Positions 1 to 6,988 of a stretch of DNA of 7,019 bases are shown piece by piece. A program made the translations under genes and the position numbers. Numbering within the stretch: the stretch's first letter is position 1; every line of letters begins with the position of its first letter. The stretch covers positions 1 to 7,019 of the forward strand of contig DDFE01000083.1 of assembly GCA_002336985.1 (NCBI GenBank), written 5' to 3'. The notes under the pieces are model-generated. The model searched no databases and was not told the DNA's origin. It saw nothing but the letters and a program-made list of their open reading frames with translations. The DNA is from Sphingomonadales bacterium UBA1936 (GTDB lineage: Bacteria; Pseudomonadota; Alphaproteobacteria; Sphingomonadales; Sphingomonadaceae).

Positions 1-2600
1 ACTCGATCACCGTCGCGCCCGCGCTGACGCTGACCGACAAGGAATATCAGATCATGCGCAACGCGAGTATCGCGACGTTGCGTGAAATCGGCGTTGAAAC
101 AGGCGGTTCGAACGTACAGTTCGCAGTCAATCCCAAAGATGGCCGCTTGATCGTCATCGAAATGAACCCGCGGGTTTCGCGGTCCTCGGCGCTGGCGTCG
201 AAGGCCACGGGCTTCCCGATCGCAAAGGTCGCGGCGCTGCTCGCGGTCGGCTACACGCTCGACGAGATCATGAACGACATCACGGGCGCGACGCCCGCGT
301 CGTTCGAGCCGACGATCGACTATGTCGTGACCAAGATTCCGCGTTTCGCCTTCGAAAAGTTCAAGGGATCGGAGCCGCTCCTCTCTACCGCGATGAAGTC
401 GGTCGGTGAGGTCATGGCGATCGGCCGGAACATCCATGAGAGCCTTCAGAAGGCGCTGCGCGGGCTGGAGACGGGGCTTTCAGGCTTCAACCAGGTCGAG
501 GCGCTCAGCGGCGCCACGCGGGACGAGATCTTCGCTGAACTCTCGCGCCCGACGCCCGACCGGCTGCTGGTCGCGGCCCAGGCGCTCCGCGAGGGTCTGA
601 CCATCGACGAGATTCACGCGGTGTCGAAGTTCGACCCCTGGTTCCTCGCGCGTCTCGCGGAAATCGTCGAGGCCGAGGAAGGGGTCTGTAGGAACGGCCT
701 GCCGCAGGACGCCGAAGGCCTGCGCCGCCTGAAGGCGATGGGCTTTTCCGACAAGCGGTTGGCCTATCTCGCGGTAAAGTCGGCCAATATCTCCGAACGC
801 GGCATGGCGCGGTCGGGGCTGATCCGTGACGCCGTGGTCGCGATGACCGGTGCGCAGACCGAAACCGATGTGCGCAACCTGCGTCACCGGTTGGGCGTAC
901 GGCCGGTGTTCAAGCGCATCGATACCTGCGCCGCCGAGTTCGCGGCGCCGACCGCTTATATGTATTCGACCTACGAAGCGCCGAGCTTCGGCGAGCCAGA
1001 GTGCGAGGCCGAACCATCCGACCGGCAGAAGGTCGTGATCCTGGGCGGCGGGCCGAACCGGATCGGGCAGGGGATCGAATTCGATTATTGCTGCTGCCAC
1101 GCCTGTTTCGCGCTCGGCTCCGACGAGGGCGGGGCGGGCTATGAGACGATCATGGTCAATTGCAACCCGGAAACGGTGTCGACCGACTATGACACGTCCG
1201 ACCGGCTGTATTTCGAGCCGCTGACGGCCGAGGACGTGCTGGAAATCCTGCATGTCGAGCAGCAGAAGGGTACGCTGAAGGGCGTGATCGTCCAGTTCGG
1301 CGGGCAGACGCCGCTGAACCTCGCAAAGGCGCTGGAGGCGGCGGGGATTCCCATCCTCGGCACCAGCCCCAAGGCGATCGATCTCGCCGAGGACCGCGAG
1401 CAGTTCGCGGCACTGATCCAACGACTGGGCCTGAAGCAGCCCGAAAACGGCATCGCGCGCAACCGGGATGAGGCGGTCGCGGTCGCGACGCGCATCGGCT
1501 ACCCCGTACTCATGCGCCCCAGCTTCGTGCTGGGCGGCCGCGCAATGGAAGTCGTCGATACAGAGGCGCAACTCGACCATTACATCGCAACCGCGGTGCA
1601 GGTGTCGGGCGACGCGCCGGTCCTGATCGACCGTTACCTGCGCGATGCGGTCGAGGTCGACGTGGACGCGATTTCCGATGGCGACCAGGTGGTCGTCGCG
1701 GGAATCCTGCAGCACATCGAGGAAGCCGGCGTCCATTCGGGCGACAGCGCCTGCAGCCTGCCGCCCTATAGCCTGGCGCCGGAAATCGTGACCGAGATCG
1801 CACGGCAGGCGGAAATCCTGGCCAAGGCGCTCGAGGTCCGTGGCCTGATGAACGTGCAGTTCGCGGTGAAGGACGGGCAGGTCTATATCATCGAGGTCAA
1901 CCCGCGCGCGTCGCGCACCGTACCGTTCGTTGCGAAAGCCATCGGCGCGCCGATTGCCAAGATCGCTGCGCGCGTCATGGCGGGCGAAAAGCTGGCCGAC
2001 CTGCCGAAGATCGACCTCGACGTGCCGCACATCGCGGTCAAGGAAGCGGTCTTCCCCTTCGCGCGCTTCCCGGGTGTGGATCCTGTCCTCTCACCAGAAA
2101 TGAAGTCTACCGGTGAAGTCATGGGAATCGATAAGGATTTCGCAACCGCCTTCGCCAAGTCGCAGCTCGGTGCAGGCGTCAGTTTACCGACATCCGGCCG
2201 CCTGTTCGTCTCCGTCAAGGACAGCGACAAGCCGGTCATCCTGCCCGCCGTGCAACAGCTTGCCGGCCTTGGTTTCACCATCGTCGCGACGGGCGGTACC
2301 GCGCGTTATCTCGAAGGGCACGGCATCGCCGTCGAATACGTCAACAAGGTTGCGGAAGGGCGCCCGCACATCGTCGACCGGATCGTCGATGGCGACATCG
2401 CGCTGATCTTCAACACGACGGAAGGGTGGCAGTCGCTGAAGGACAGCGAAAGCATCCGGCGGTCGGCGCTGGTGAACAAGGTTCCGCAACACACGACCGC
2501 ACAGGCCGGGGTCGCGACAGCCCTGGCAATTGCTGCGCTGCGCAACCGCGACCTTGAAGTTCGGCCCCTGCAATCCTATCATCTTCGGCTCGCAAGCTGA
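1..2600 (+). CDS. carB: Carbamoyl-phosphate synthetase large subunit, 5'-truncated by window edge
   Basis: CarB makes carbamoyl phosphate from bicarbonate, ATP and ammonia (delivered by CarA) for pyrimidine and arginine synthesis in the cytoplasm. The reading frame is open from base 3; 865 residues are visible and roughly 245 N-terminal ones are missing compared with E. coli CarB (1073 aa). In order one sees the end of the first ATP-grasp half (EMNPRVSRSSALASKATG, metal ligand E and N), the oligomerisation region (about bases 480-960), the second ATP-grasp half starting at LGGGPNRIGQGIEFDY (about 1038) with the matching IEVNPRASRTVPF motif, and a C-terminal MGS allosteric domain from about 2195. 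The MGS domain keeps the ATGGTA, VNKVAEGRPH and FNTTEG motifs that bind UMP in the E. coli enzyme, so feedback by UMP is likely (inference). A short glycine-rich insertion follows CCCHACFAL. The ATG at 54 is internal and not a real start. The frame is intact and ends in TGA. Confidence 0.98.
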   Translation, partial: SITVAPALTLTDKEYQIMRNASIATLREIGVETGGSNVQFAVNPKDGRLIVIEMNPRVSRSSALASKATGFPIAKVAALLAVGYTLDEIMNDITGATPASFEPTIDYVVTKIPRFAFEKFKGSEPLLSTAMKSVGEVMAIGRNIHESLQKALRGLETGLSGFNQVEALSGATRDEIFAELSRPTPDRLLVAAQALREGLTIDEIHAVSKFDPWFLARLAEIVEAEEGVCRNGLPQDAEGLRRLKAMGFSDKRLAYLAVKSANISERGMARSGLIRDAVVAMTGAQTETDVRNLRHRLGVRPVFKRIDTCAAEFAAPTAYMYSTYEAPSFGEPECEAEPSDRQKVVILGGGPNRIGQGIEFDYCCCHACFALGSDEGGAGYETIMVNCNPETVSTDYDTSDRLYFEPLTAEDVLEILHVEQQKGTLKGVIVQFGGQTPLNLAKALEAAGIPILGTSPKAIDLAEDREQFAALIQRLGLKQPENGIARNRDEAVAVATRIGYPVLMRPSFVLGGRAMEVVDTEAQLDHYIATAVQVSGDAPVLIDRYLRDAVEVDVDAISDGDQVVVAGILQHIEEAGVHSGDSACSLPPYSLAPEIVTEIARQAEILAKALEVRGLMNVQFAVKDGQVYIIEVNPRASRTVPFVAKAIGAPIAKIAARVMAGEKLADLPKIDLDVPHIAVKEAVFPFARFPGVDPVLSPEMKSTGEVMGIDKDFATAFAKSQLGAGVSLPTSGRLFVSVKDSDKPVILPAVQQLAGLGFTIVATGGTARYLEGHGIAVEYVNKVAEGRPHIVDRIVDGDIALIFNTTEGWQSLKDSESIRRSALVNKVPQHTTAQAGVATALAIAALRNRDLEVRPLQSYHLRLAS
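2554..2582 (+). promoter_or_regulatory. Candidate sigma-70-type promoter for greA inside the carB 3' end
   Basis: TTGAAG (2554-2559) and TATCAT (2577-2582) are separated by exactly 17 bases. They match 4/6 of TTGACA and 5/6 of TATAAT. Transcription would start near 2589 and give greA a leader of about 105 bases that contains the two hairpins at 2628-2671. This is a motif match only. Read-through from carB is the alternative, and alphaproteobacterial -10 elements are degenerate, so confidence is low. Confidence 0.3.
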
Positions 2601-2627
2601 TCCCGACAGATGCGACTATGATGGGCA

Positions 2628-2671
2628 CCGGTTCCTGACCGGGGCGGCAAGCGGGTTTTGGCCGAAAGGCC
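2628..2671 (+). other. Two small hairpins in the greA leader
   Basis: The first stem is CCGGT (2628-2632) with ACCGG (2638-2642), loop TCCTG. The second is GGCC (2660-2663) with GGCC (2668-2671) around a GAAA tetraloop closed by a C-G pair, a very stable GNRA-type loop. The second stem ends 9 bases before the greA Shine-Dalgarno sequence. Neither is followed by a T-run, so I do not call a terminator. Their role, if any, is unknown; a leader structure or a weak barrier to read-through from carB are both possible. Confidence 0.35.
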
Positions 2672-2693
2672 TTGAGGATTAGGGGTTCGGAAT

Positions 2694-3170
2694 ATGGCGA
2701 CTGTCGACAAGATGCCGATGCTGATCGAGGGGCAGCGGATGCTCAACGAGCAGCTGGTGTCGCTCAAGGCAGAACGGCCCGAGGTGATCGACGCGATCGA
2801 GGAAGCGCGCGCGCACGGCGACCTTTCGGAAAACGCCGAATATCACGCCGCGAAAGAGCGCCAGGGCCAGATCGAGGCGATGATCGCCGATATCGAGAGC
2901 AAGCTGTCGCGCGCGACGATCATCGATCCGAAGGAGCTTTCGGGCGACAAGATCGTGTTCGGTGCGACCGTGACCCTGCTCGATGATGCCGACAAGCCGG
3001 TGAAATACCAGATCGTCGGCGAGACCGAGGCGGACGCCAAGATCGGCCGCATCAGCTTCAACTCGCCGCTGGGCCGCGCGCTGATCGGCCGCAAGGTCGG
3101 TGAGGACGTCGAAGTGTCGGTGCCCGCGGGCGACCGTTACTACCAGGTCTCGAAGATCGAGTTCATCTAA
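2694..3170 (+). CDS. greA: Transcription elongation factor GreA
   Basis: GreA enters the RNA polymerase secondary channel and stimulates cleavage of backtracked transcripts, rescuing stalled complexes. The protein is 158 aa, the same length as E. coli GreA. Residues 1-78 or so form the N-terminal coiled coil; its tip carries EARAHGDLSENAEYHAAKE, with the acidic tip residues D43 and E46 that correspond to D41 and E44 of E. coli. The C-terminal FKBP-like domain follows (IVFGATVTLLD, YQIVGETEAD, ISFNSPLGRALIGRKVGE). The ATG at 2694 is preceded by AGGGG (2681-2685) at 8-base spacing and gives the family's normal N-terminus. The gene lies 93 bases after carB, with hairpins and a possible own promoter between, and is followed after 2 bases by a rhomboid gene with which it is probably co-transcribed. 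All key residues are present. Confidence 0.98.
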   Translation: MATVDKMPMLIEGQRMLNEQLVSLKAERPEVIDAIEEARAHGDLSENAEYHAAKERQGQIEAMIADIESKLSRATIIDPKELSGDKIVFGATVTLLDDADKPVKYQIVGETEADAKIGRISFNSPLGRALIGRKVGEDVEVSVPAGDRYYQVSKIEFI

Positions 3171-3172
3171 GG

Positions 3173-3802
3173 ATGAAACCTGCGCGCCCGCCGCGCGTGA
3201 CCGAGTCGATCGTGGCTGCAACCGCGGTCGCCTTTCTGGCGCAGACCTTTCTTGGCGGGCCGCAGGTCGAGCTGCAGGGCGGGTTCATCCCCGTGCGCGC
3301 CGTCGCAGAGAACGTCGTACCGAACGCGGTGCCGTTCTGGCTGACCCCGATCACAGCGACGCTGCTCCATGGCGGTGTGCTGCACATCATGCTCAACCTG
3401 ATGATGCTGGTCATCTGCGGACGGCAGGTTGAATCGGTGCTCGGCGGCTGGCGACTGGTGTTGCTGTACGTCGCGGGCGCCTATGGCGCCGCATCTGCGC
3501 AATATCTCATCGATCCCACGTCGCCCGTGCCCATGATCGGGGCGAGCGGGGCGATTTCCGCAGTGCTGGGGACCTACGCGCTGATGTTCGGCCGCGGGAA
3601 AGTGTCGTCCATCGGGCCGCTCTCGGCGTTCGCCGTGCGCGGGCTGTGGCTCGCCGTCGCCTGGACAGCGATCCAATGGGGTATTTCGTTCGCAAGCGCT
3701 GCCGGACCGTTCGGCGTCGCGACCGCGGCGCACGTCGGCGGCTTCATCACCGGGCTGATCCTGACGCCCGCCTTCCTCGAATGGCGGTACCGCAGGGGGT
3801 AA
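3173..3802 (+). CDS. Rhomboid-family intramembrane serine protease
   Basis: Rhomboids cleave membrane proteins within or next to the bilayer, using a Ser-His dyad buried among transmembrane helices. This 209-residue protein has the core features: GASG with nucleophile Ser125, HVGGF with His187, and the HxxxN motif (His71, Asn75) matching the oxyanion-site residues of E. coli GlpG. Hydrophobic helices can be seen at about 12-28, 58-82, 92-112, 120-139, 152-173 and 180-200, fitting the six-helix bacterial form. There is no extra cytoplasmic domain and no obvious cleavable signal peptide. The ATG lies 2 bases after the greA stop codon with no good Shine-Dalgarno at normal spacing (AAGG overlaps the greA stop, 1 base before the ATG; only a GAG at 3159-3161 lies further up), so translation is probably coupled to greA. 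The substrate cannot be told from sequence. The dyad is intact, so I expect an active protease and not a pseudoprotease. Confidence 0.9.
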   Translation: MKPARPPRVTESIVAATAVAFLAQTFLGGPQVELQGGFIPVRAVAENVVPNAVPFWLTPITATLLHGGVLHIMLNLMMLVICGRQVESVLGGWRLVLLYVAGAYGAASAQYLIDPTSPVPMIGASGAISAVLGTYALMFGRGKVSSIGPLSAFAVRGLWLAVAWTAIQWGISFASAAGPFGVATAAHVGGFITGLILTPAFLEWRYRRG

Positions 3803-3808
3803 CGGCGT

Positions 3809-4030
3809 TCAGCCGAGCGGGATTTCCGGTTCAAGCATCCGGTGCAGGTGCACCACGACATAGCGCATCTCGGCATCGTCGACGGTTTTCTGCGCCGCAC
3901 TGCGCCAGGCGTCCTCGGCCTTTTTATAGTCCGGATAGATGCCGACGATGTCGAGTTTCGACGGATCGACGAAATCCAGGGTTTGGGGATCGGTCACGCG
4001 ACCGCCGAAGACGAGGTGAAGCTTGCTCAT
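3809..4030 (-). CDS. DUF4170 domain protein, 73 aa
   Basis: This small protein begins MSKLHLVFGGRV and contains LDFVDPSKLDIVGIYPDYKKAEDAWRSAAQ and AEMRYVVVHLHRMLEP. I recognise these as the DUF4170 family (short alphaproteobacterial proteins, usually about 70-80 aa), so it is essentially one full-length domain. The function is unknown. The predicted content is a compact alpha/beta fold with no membrane segment or signal peptide, hence probably cytosolic. The ATG at 4030-4028 is the only sensible start because the family's conserved N-terminus begins there. No strong Shine-Dalgarno precedes it; instead a hairpin abuts the start codon and an oligo-U tract lies just upstream. It is the last gene of the reverse-strand block, 33 bases after the small basic protein, and its stop codon lies 6 bases from that of the convergent rhomboid gene. 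Confidence 0.88.
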   Translation of the reverse strand: MSKLHLVFGGRVTDPQTLDFVDPSKLDIVGIYPDYKKAEDAWRSAAQKTVDDAEMRYVVVHLHRMLEPEIPLG

Positions 4031-4031
4031 G

Positions 4032-4052
4032 GGCGACTGCCGTAGCGTCGCC
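4032..4052 (-). other. Hairpin abutting the DUF4170 start codon
   Basis: GGCGAC (4032-4037) and GTCGCC (4047-4052) form a perfect 6-bp stem with a 9-base loop, one base from the reverse-strand ATG. A run of seven T (complement of 4057-4063) lies on the 5' side of the stem in the direction of transcription, so this does not have the order of an intrinsic terminator. It covers the place where a Shine-Dalgarno sequence would normally sit and may limit or time initiation; the U-tract could act as a standby site for ribosomal protein S1. Both roles are inference. Confidence 0.35.
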
Positions 4053-4063
4053 GGGTAAAAAAA

Positions 4064-4342
4064 TCACCGCTTTTTCTTGCCCGCAGCCTTCTGTGCTGCC
4101 CTGAGCGCGATTGCCGATGCGATCGCCGCGGCGCCACCGATCGCGGCGGTCACGCGGCGGCGCTTGGAAATGCCCGATTTCAGGAAGATCCGCCCCGCGC
4201 GCGCCGCAATCAGTTCGGCAACATCTGCGGCGATCATCCGGGGTGCCAGCCGTCCGCGCAGCTTCCGGGTCGTGGTCGTCAACGCGACGCGTGCCTCGTC
4301 GCGCGCCTGCGTCGCCACTTCCAGTTCGCGCGTTTCCTTCAT
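4064..4342 (-). CDS. Small basic membrane-associated protein, possibly DUF3618-like
   Basis: The function is unknown. The 92-residue product has an N-terminal charged helix (about 1-33) with the pattern R..L..T...L..RLAP, which resembles DUF3618 proteins; the match is too loose to be sure. A basic patch (SKRRR, 59-63) is followed by one alanine-rich hydrophobic stretch (about 64-80) and a lysine-rich tail (KKKR). This suggests a single membrane anchor with positively charged flanks. Its ATG overlaps the stop codon of the upstream holin-family gene in an ATGA arrangement (4339-4342), and GAGGAA (complement of 4352-4357) lies 9 bases upstream of the ATG, so the two are translationally coupled. 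The position, third after YqjD-like and YqjE-like genes, parallels yqjK in E. coli, but I see no sequence evidence that it is YqjK. Confidence 0.75.
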   Translation of the reverse strand: MKETRELEVATQARDEARVALTTTTRKLRGRLAPRMIAADVAELIAARAGRIFLKSGISKRRRVTAAIGGAAAIASAIALRAAQKAAGKKKR

Positions 4343-4722
4343 GGCAATTGCTTCCTCGTCAGCTTGCGCAACTGGATCCGGCCGGCCTGGGCGAAGGCGG
4401 CCGAAAGCGTCAGCGCCAGCACGATGATGATCACCGTTGCCCAGCCGGGGCCGATGACCGGCCCCAGTGCGAACATGGCACCGACCAGCAGCGCGATCAG
4501 CGTTCCCGCCAGCATCGTCGCCGCCAACGTCATCAGCCCGATCCCGATCCCGGCGATGATCAGCCGCCGCCGGGCCTCCGCATGAAAGACCGCGAGTTCG
4601 GCGTCGAGCCAGGCGTGACCGTCTTCGACGAGTTCGGCCAGCAGCTCGGGTACGGATTGCCGTACGCCCGCCTCTTCCGGCGCTTCTTCAGGTTCGACCG
4701 GTTCGACGGTCGCGTCGGTCAA
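4339..4722 (-). CDS. Phage-holin-family (DUF1469/YqjE-like) membrane protein
   Basis: The 127-residue product fits the DUF1469 / 'actinobacteriophage holin III' family, to which E. coli YqjE belongs. It has an acidic N-terminal tail (residues 7-17 nearly all E, P and A), an amphipathic region with VPELLAELVEDGHAWLDAELAVFHAEARRR (21-53), a long hydrophobic hairpin segment (about 54-87) and a second membrane helix (about 93-112), then a basic end (RKLTRKQLP). 'Holin' is only a family name; in this chromosomal context there are no lysis genes and a role in envelope stress is more likely (inference). The start appears to be TTG (4722-4720), 4 bases after the stop of the YqjD-like gene, with AAGG (complement of 4732-4735) at 9-base spacing. 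No in-frame ATG exists before the membrane segment. It overlaps the next gene by 4 bases. Confidence 0.85.
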   Translation of the reverse strand: MTDATVEPVEPEEAPEEAGVRQSVPELLAELVEDGHAWLDAELAVFHAEARRRLIIAGIGIGLMTLAATMLAGTLIALLVGAMFALGPVIGPGWATVIIIVLALTLSAAFAQAGRIQLRKLTRKQLP

Positions 4723-4726
4723 AGGC

Positions 4727-5209
4727 TCAGGCCTTGTCGTCGGGTGTTTTCTTCGACGAACGGCGCAGCATCTGTGTCAGGAACAGACCGACCGCTGCCA
4801 CCGCACCGATGGCGATCGCCGGGCGTTTGCGGACGAATTCCTTGGTATCCGACACGATCGTGTCGATGTCCTTGCTCTGCAGCGTGTTTGCCGCGTTGCC
4901 GACGCTGGTCGCGGCCTTGCGCGCATAGTCGCCATATTGCTCGCCAACACGCTCATCGACGACCTTGGCGGCACCCTCGGCCAGTTTCGAAATCTCGCTC
5001 AGTGCCTCGGCTGCCATGTCCTTGCCCTGCGTCGCGGCCTTGCGTGCCGTGTCGATGGCTTCGGCACCCATGGCTGACGCCTGTTCCTTGACCTTCGCGA
5101 CGCTGATCTTGGCTTCCTCGACTGCTGGCGCAACCGCGGCGGTGGCTGCCGAAACGGCGTCCTGAGCAGTGGTGGCGGCATCGGCTTTCGGTTTCGGCGT
5201 ACGGGCCAT
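4727..5209 (-). CDS. DUF883/YqjD-like tail-anchored helical protein
   Basis: The 160-residue product begins MARTPKPKADAATTAQ, is almost entirely predicted alpha-helix rich in Ala, Lys and Glu (about 15-110, phasin-like heptads such as AEALSEISKLAEGAAKVV), and ends with KEFVRKRPAIAIGAVAAVGLFLTQMLRR. The final RxRP, single hydrophobic helix (about 131-148) and basic tail are the pattern of ElaB/YqjD/DUF883 proteins. E. coli YqjD is an inner-membrane protein that binds ribosomes in stationary phase and is induced through RpoS. Whether this protein binds ribosomes is unknown, and it may be only an architectural analogue. The frame stays open upstream to 5533, but that would run antisense into eno and lacks similarity; the start at 5209 is fixed by AAGGAG 7 bases before it. 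A second ATG at 5215 is only 1 base from that site. It is the first gene of the reverse-strand operon. Confidence 0.82.
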   Translation of the reverse strand: MARTPKPKADAATTAQDAVSAATAAVAPAVEEAKISVAKVKEQASAMGAEAIDTARKAATQGKDMAAEALSEISKLAEGAAKVVDERVGEQYGDYARKAATSVGNAANTLQSKDIDTIVSDTKEFVRKRPAIAIGAVAAVGLFLTQMLRRSSKKTPDDKA

Positions 5210-5216
5210 CTTCATG

Positions 5217-5222
5217 CTCCTT
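5217..5222 (-). promoter_or_regulatory. Shine-Dalgarno AAGGAG deciding the YqjD-like start
   Basis: The reverse strand reads AAGGAG at 5222-5217. It is 7 bases from the ATG at 5209 but only 1 base from the in-frame ATG at 5215, so 5209 (MARTPK) is preferred over MKMARTPK. It also rules out the far-upstream starts that would overlap eno. Confidence 0.75.
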
Positions 5223-5262
5223 GTTGGGCGGTCGGCTATGCAGGCCAAGATAGGGAAGTGTC

Positions 5263-5273
5263 GGCAAGTTGCC
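5263..5273. other. 11-base palindrome in the eno/YqjD-like divergent region
   Basis: GGCAA-G-TTGCC is a perfect inverted repeat with 5-base arms around one central base, sitting mid-way in the 152-base region between two divergent genes. It could be an operator for either direction. Short palindromes arise by chance in GC-rich DNA, so this is only a candidate. Confidence 0.25.
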
Positions 5274-5311
5274 ACCCCCAATCCTGCCGGTTTGCGCTGT
5301 TCCCTTACGTC

Positions 5312-5337
5312 AACTACAGGCGCTCGCGTTCCGTTCC
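5312..5337 (-). promoter_or_regulatory. Candidate EcfG-type stress promoter for the reverse-strand operon
   Basis: On the reverse strand GGAAC (5337-5333), a 17-base spacer and AGTT (5315-5312) match the EcfG (general stress sigma factor) consensus GGAAC-N16/17-CGTT except for one base in the -10. A second GGAAC follows directly (5332-5328) and a third lies at 5303-5299, neither with a well-placed GTT. Transcription would start about 95 bases before the YqjD-like start codon. The match is suggestive because such genes are often stress-induced, but it is unproven and also lies in the eno leader. Confidence 0.3.
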
Positions 5338-5361
5338 TCCAAGCAGCGAGACCGATACGCA

Positions 5362-6643
<1,282 letters not shown>

Positions 6644-6645
<2 letters not shown>

Positions 6646-6667
6646 TTCGCCGAATCGGCTGTGATTC
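6644..6667. repeat. Cluster of three GANTC sites with overlapping palindromes
   Basis: GATTC (6644-6648), GAATC (6652-6656) and GATTC (6663-6667) are three GANTC sites in 24 bases, starting inside the eno stop codon and ending at the ribosome-binding site of the next gene. They make overlapping inverted repeats: GATTCG-C-CGAATC (6644-6656), GCCGA-A-TCGGC (6649-6659) and GAATC-N6-GATTC (6652-6667), so two mutually exclusive hairpins are possible. GANTC is the target of the cell-cycle methyltransferase CcrM in alphaproteobacteria. No T-run follows, so it is not a standard terminator. Confidence 0.5.
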
Positions 6668-6676
6668 AAGGGGCTA

Positions 6677-6988
6677 GTGTCGAAGCCTCGTAAAATCTGG
6701 TCCAACCTGCGTGCCGCCATTGCGCCCGCCGCCGCGTTGATCGTGGTCGCGTTCTTTGGTGGCTATGCGCTGTTCGGCGCAAACGGTGCGCTTGCCTGGG
6801 GCGATTATTCGAAACGGCTGGCGGAGCGGAAGGGCGAACTCGCCAAGGTCGAGGCCGACCGTGAGCGGCTCGCGCATCGTGTCGCATTGCTCGATCCGCG
6901 CCATGCCGATCCCGATCTCGTCGACGAACTGGTCCGCAAGGACATGGGCGTCGTCAAGAAAGACGAAATCGTCATCCGCCTCAAATAG
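6677..6988 (+). CDS. ftsB: FtsB/DivIC-type septum formation initiator protein
   Basis: FtsB is a small bitopic divisome protein that forms a complex with FtsL and FtsQ and helps activate septal peptidoglycan synthesis. The 103-residue product has the family layout: a short basic cytoplasmic start (MSKPRKIWSNLR), one membrane helix (about 15-35), a charged coiled coil (about 44-72, YSKRLAERKGELAKVEADRERLAHRVALL) and a conserved end with DPDLVDELVRKDMGVVKKDEIVI. The start is GTG at 6677: an in-frame TGA lies at 6662-6664, no ATG lies between, and AAGGGG at 6668-6673 precedes it at close spacing. It follows eno by 31 bases with no visible terminator; in alphaproteobacteria this gene is commonly found between eno and pdhA, which would lie just beyond the window. 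The assignment rests on architecture, the C-terminal motif and context, because the family is poorly conserved in sequence. Confidence 0.88.
   Translation: MSKPRKIWSNLRAAIAPAAALIVVAFFGGYALFGANGALAWGDYSKRLAERKGELAKVEADRERLAHRVALLDPRHADPDLVDELVRKDMGVVKKDEIVIRLK

Noticed and set aside
480..2030. 516-codon open frame on the reverse strand within carB
   Set aside because: It lies wholly antisense to an unmistakable CarB; its product is Arg/Asp/His-rich with no recognisable domain, as expected of a GC-rich shadow frame.
2628..2659. Intrinsic terminator after carB (stem at 2628-2642, then TTTT at 2656-2659)
   Set aside because: The T-run is short and 13 bases away from a 5-bp stem, which is not terminator geometry.
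2679..3221. 180-codon reverse frame over greA
   Set aside because: It is an antisense shadow of a fully conserved GreA, with no independent evidence.
4339..4722. A prophage lysis cassette suggested by the 'phage holin' family name
   Set aside because: There is no endolysin, spanin, integrase or other phage gene nearby; the DUF1469 family is widespread in non-phage chromosomal operons.
4111..5091. 326-codon open frame on the plus strand across the YqjD-like/holin/small basic gene block
   Set aside because: The product is a low-complexity Arg/Pro/Ser-rich string. The reverse-strand genes instead show membrane segments, ribosome-binding sites and operon overlaps.
5292..5320. TTGCGC-N17-TACAGG as an eno promoter
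   Set aside because: Spacing is right but only 3/6 bases match in each element, no better than chance in this composition.
5269..5361. Upstream extension of eno to a TTG at 5269
   Set aside because: Enolases begin with the MTAILDIHARQIVDSRG-type N-terminus found at 5362; the extension has no family similarity.
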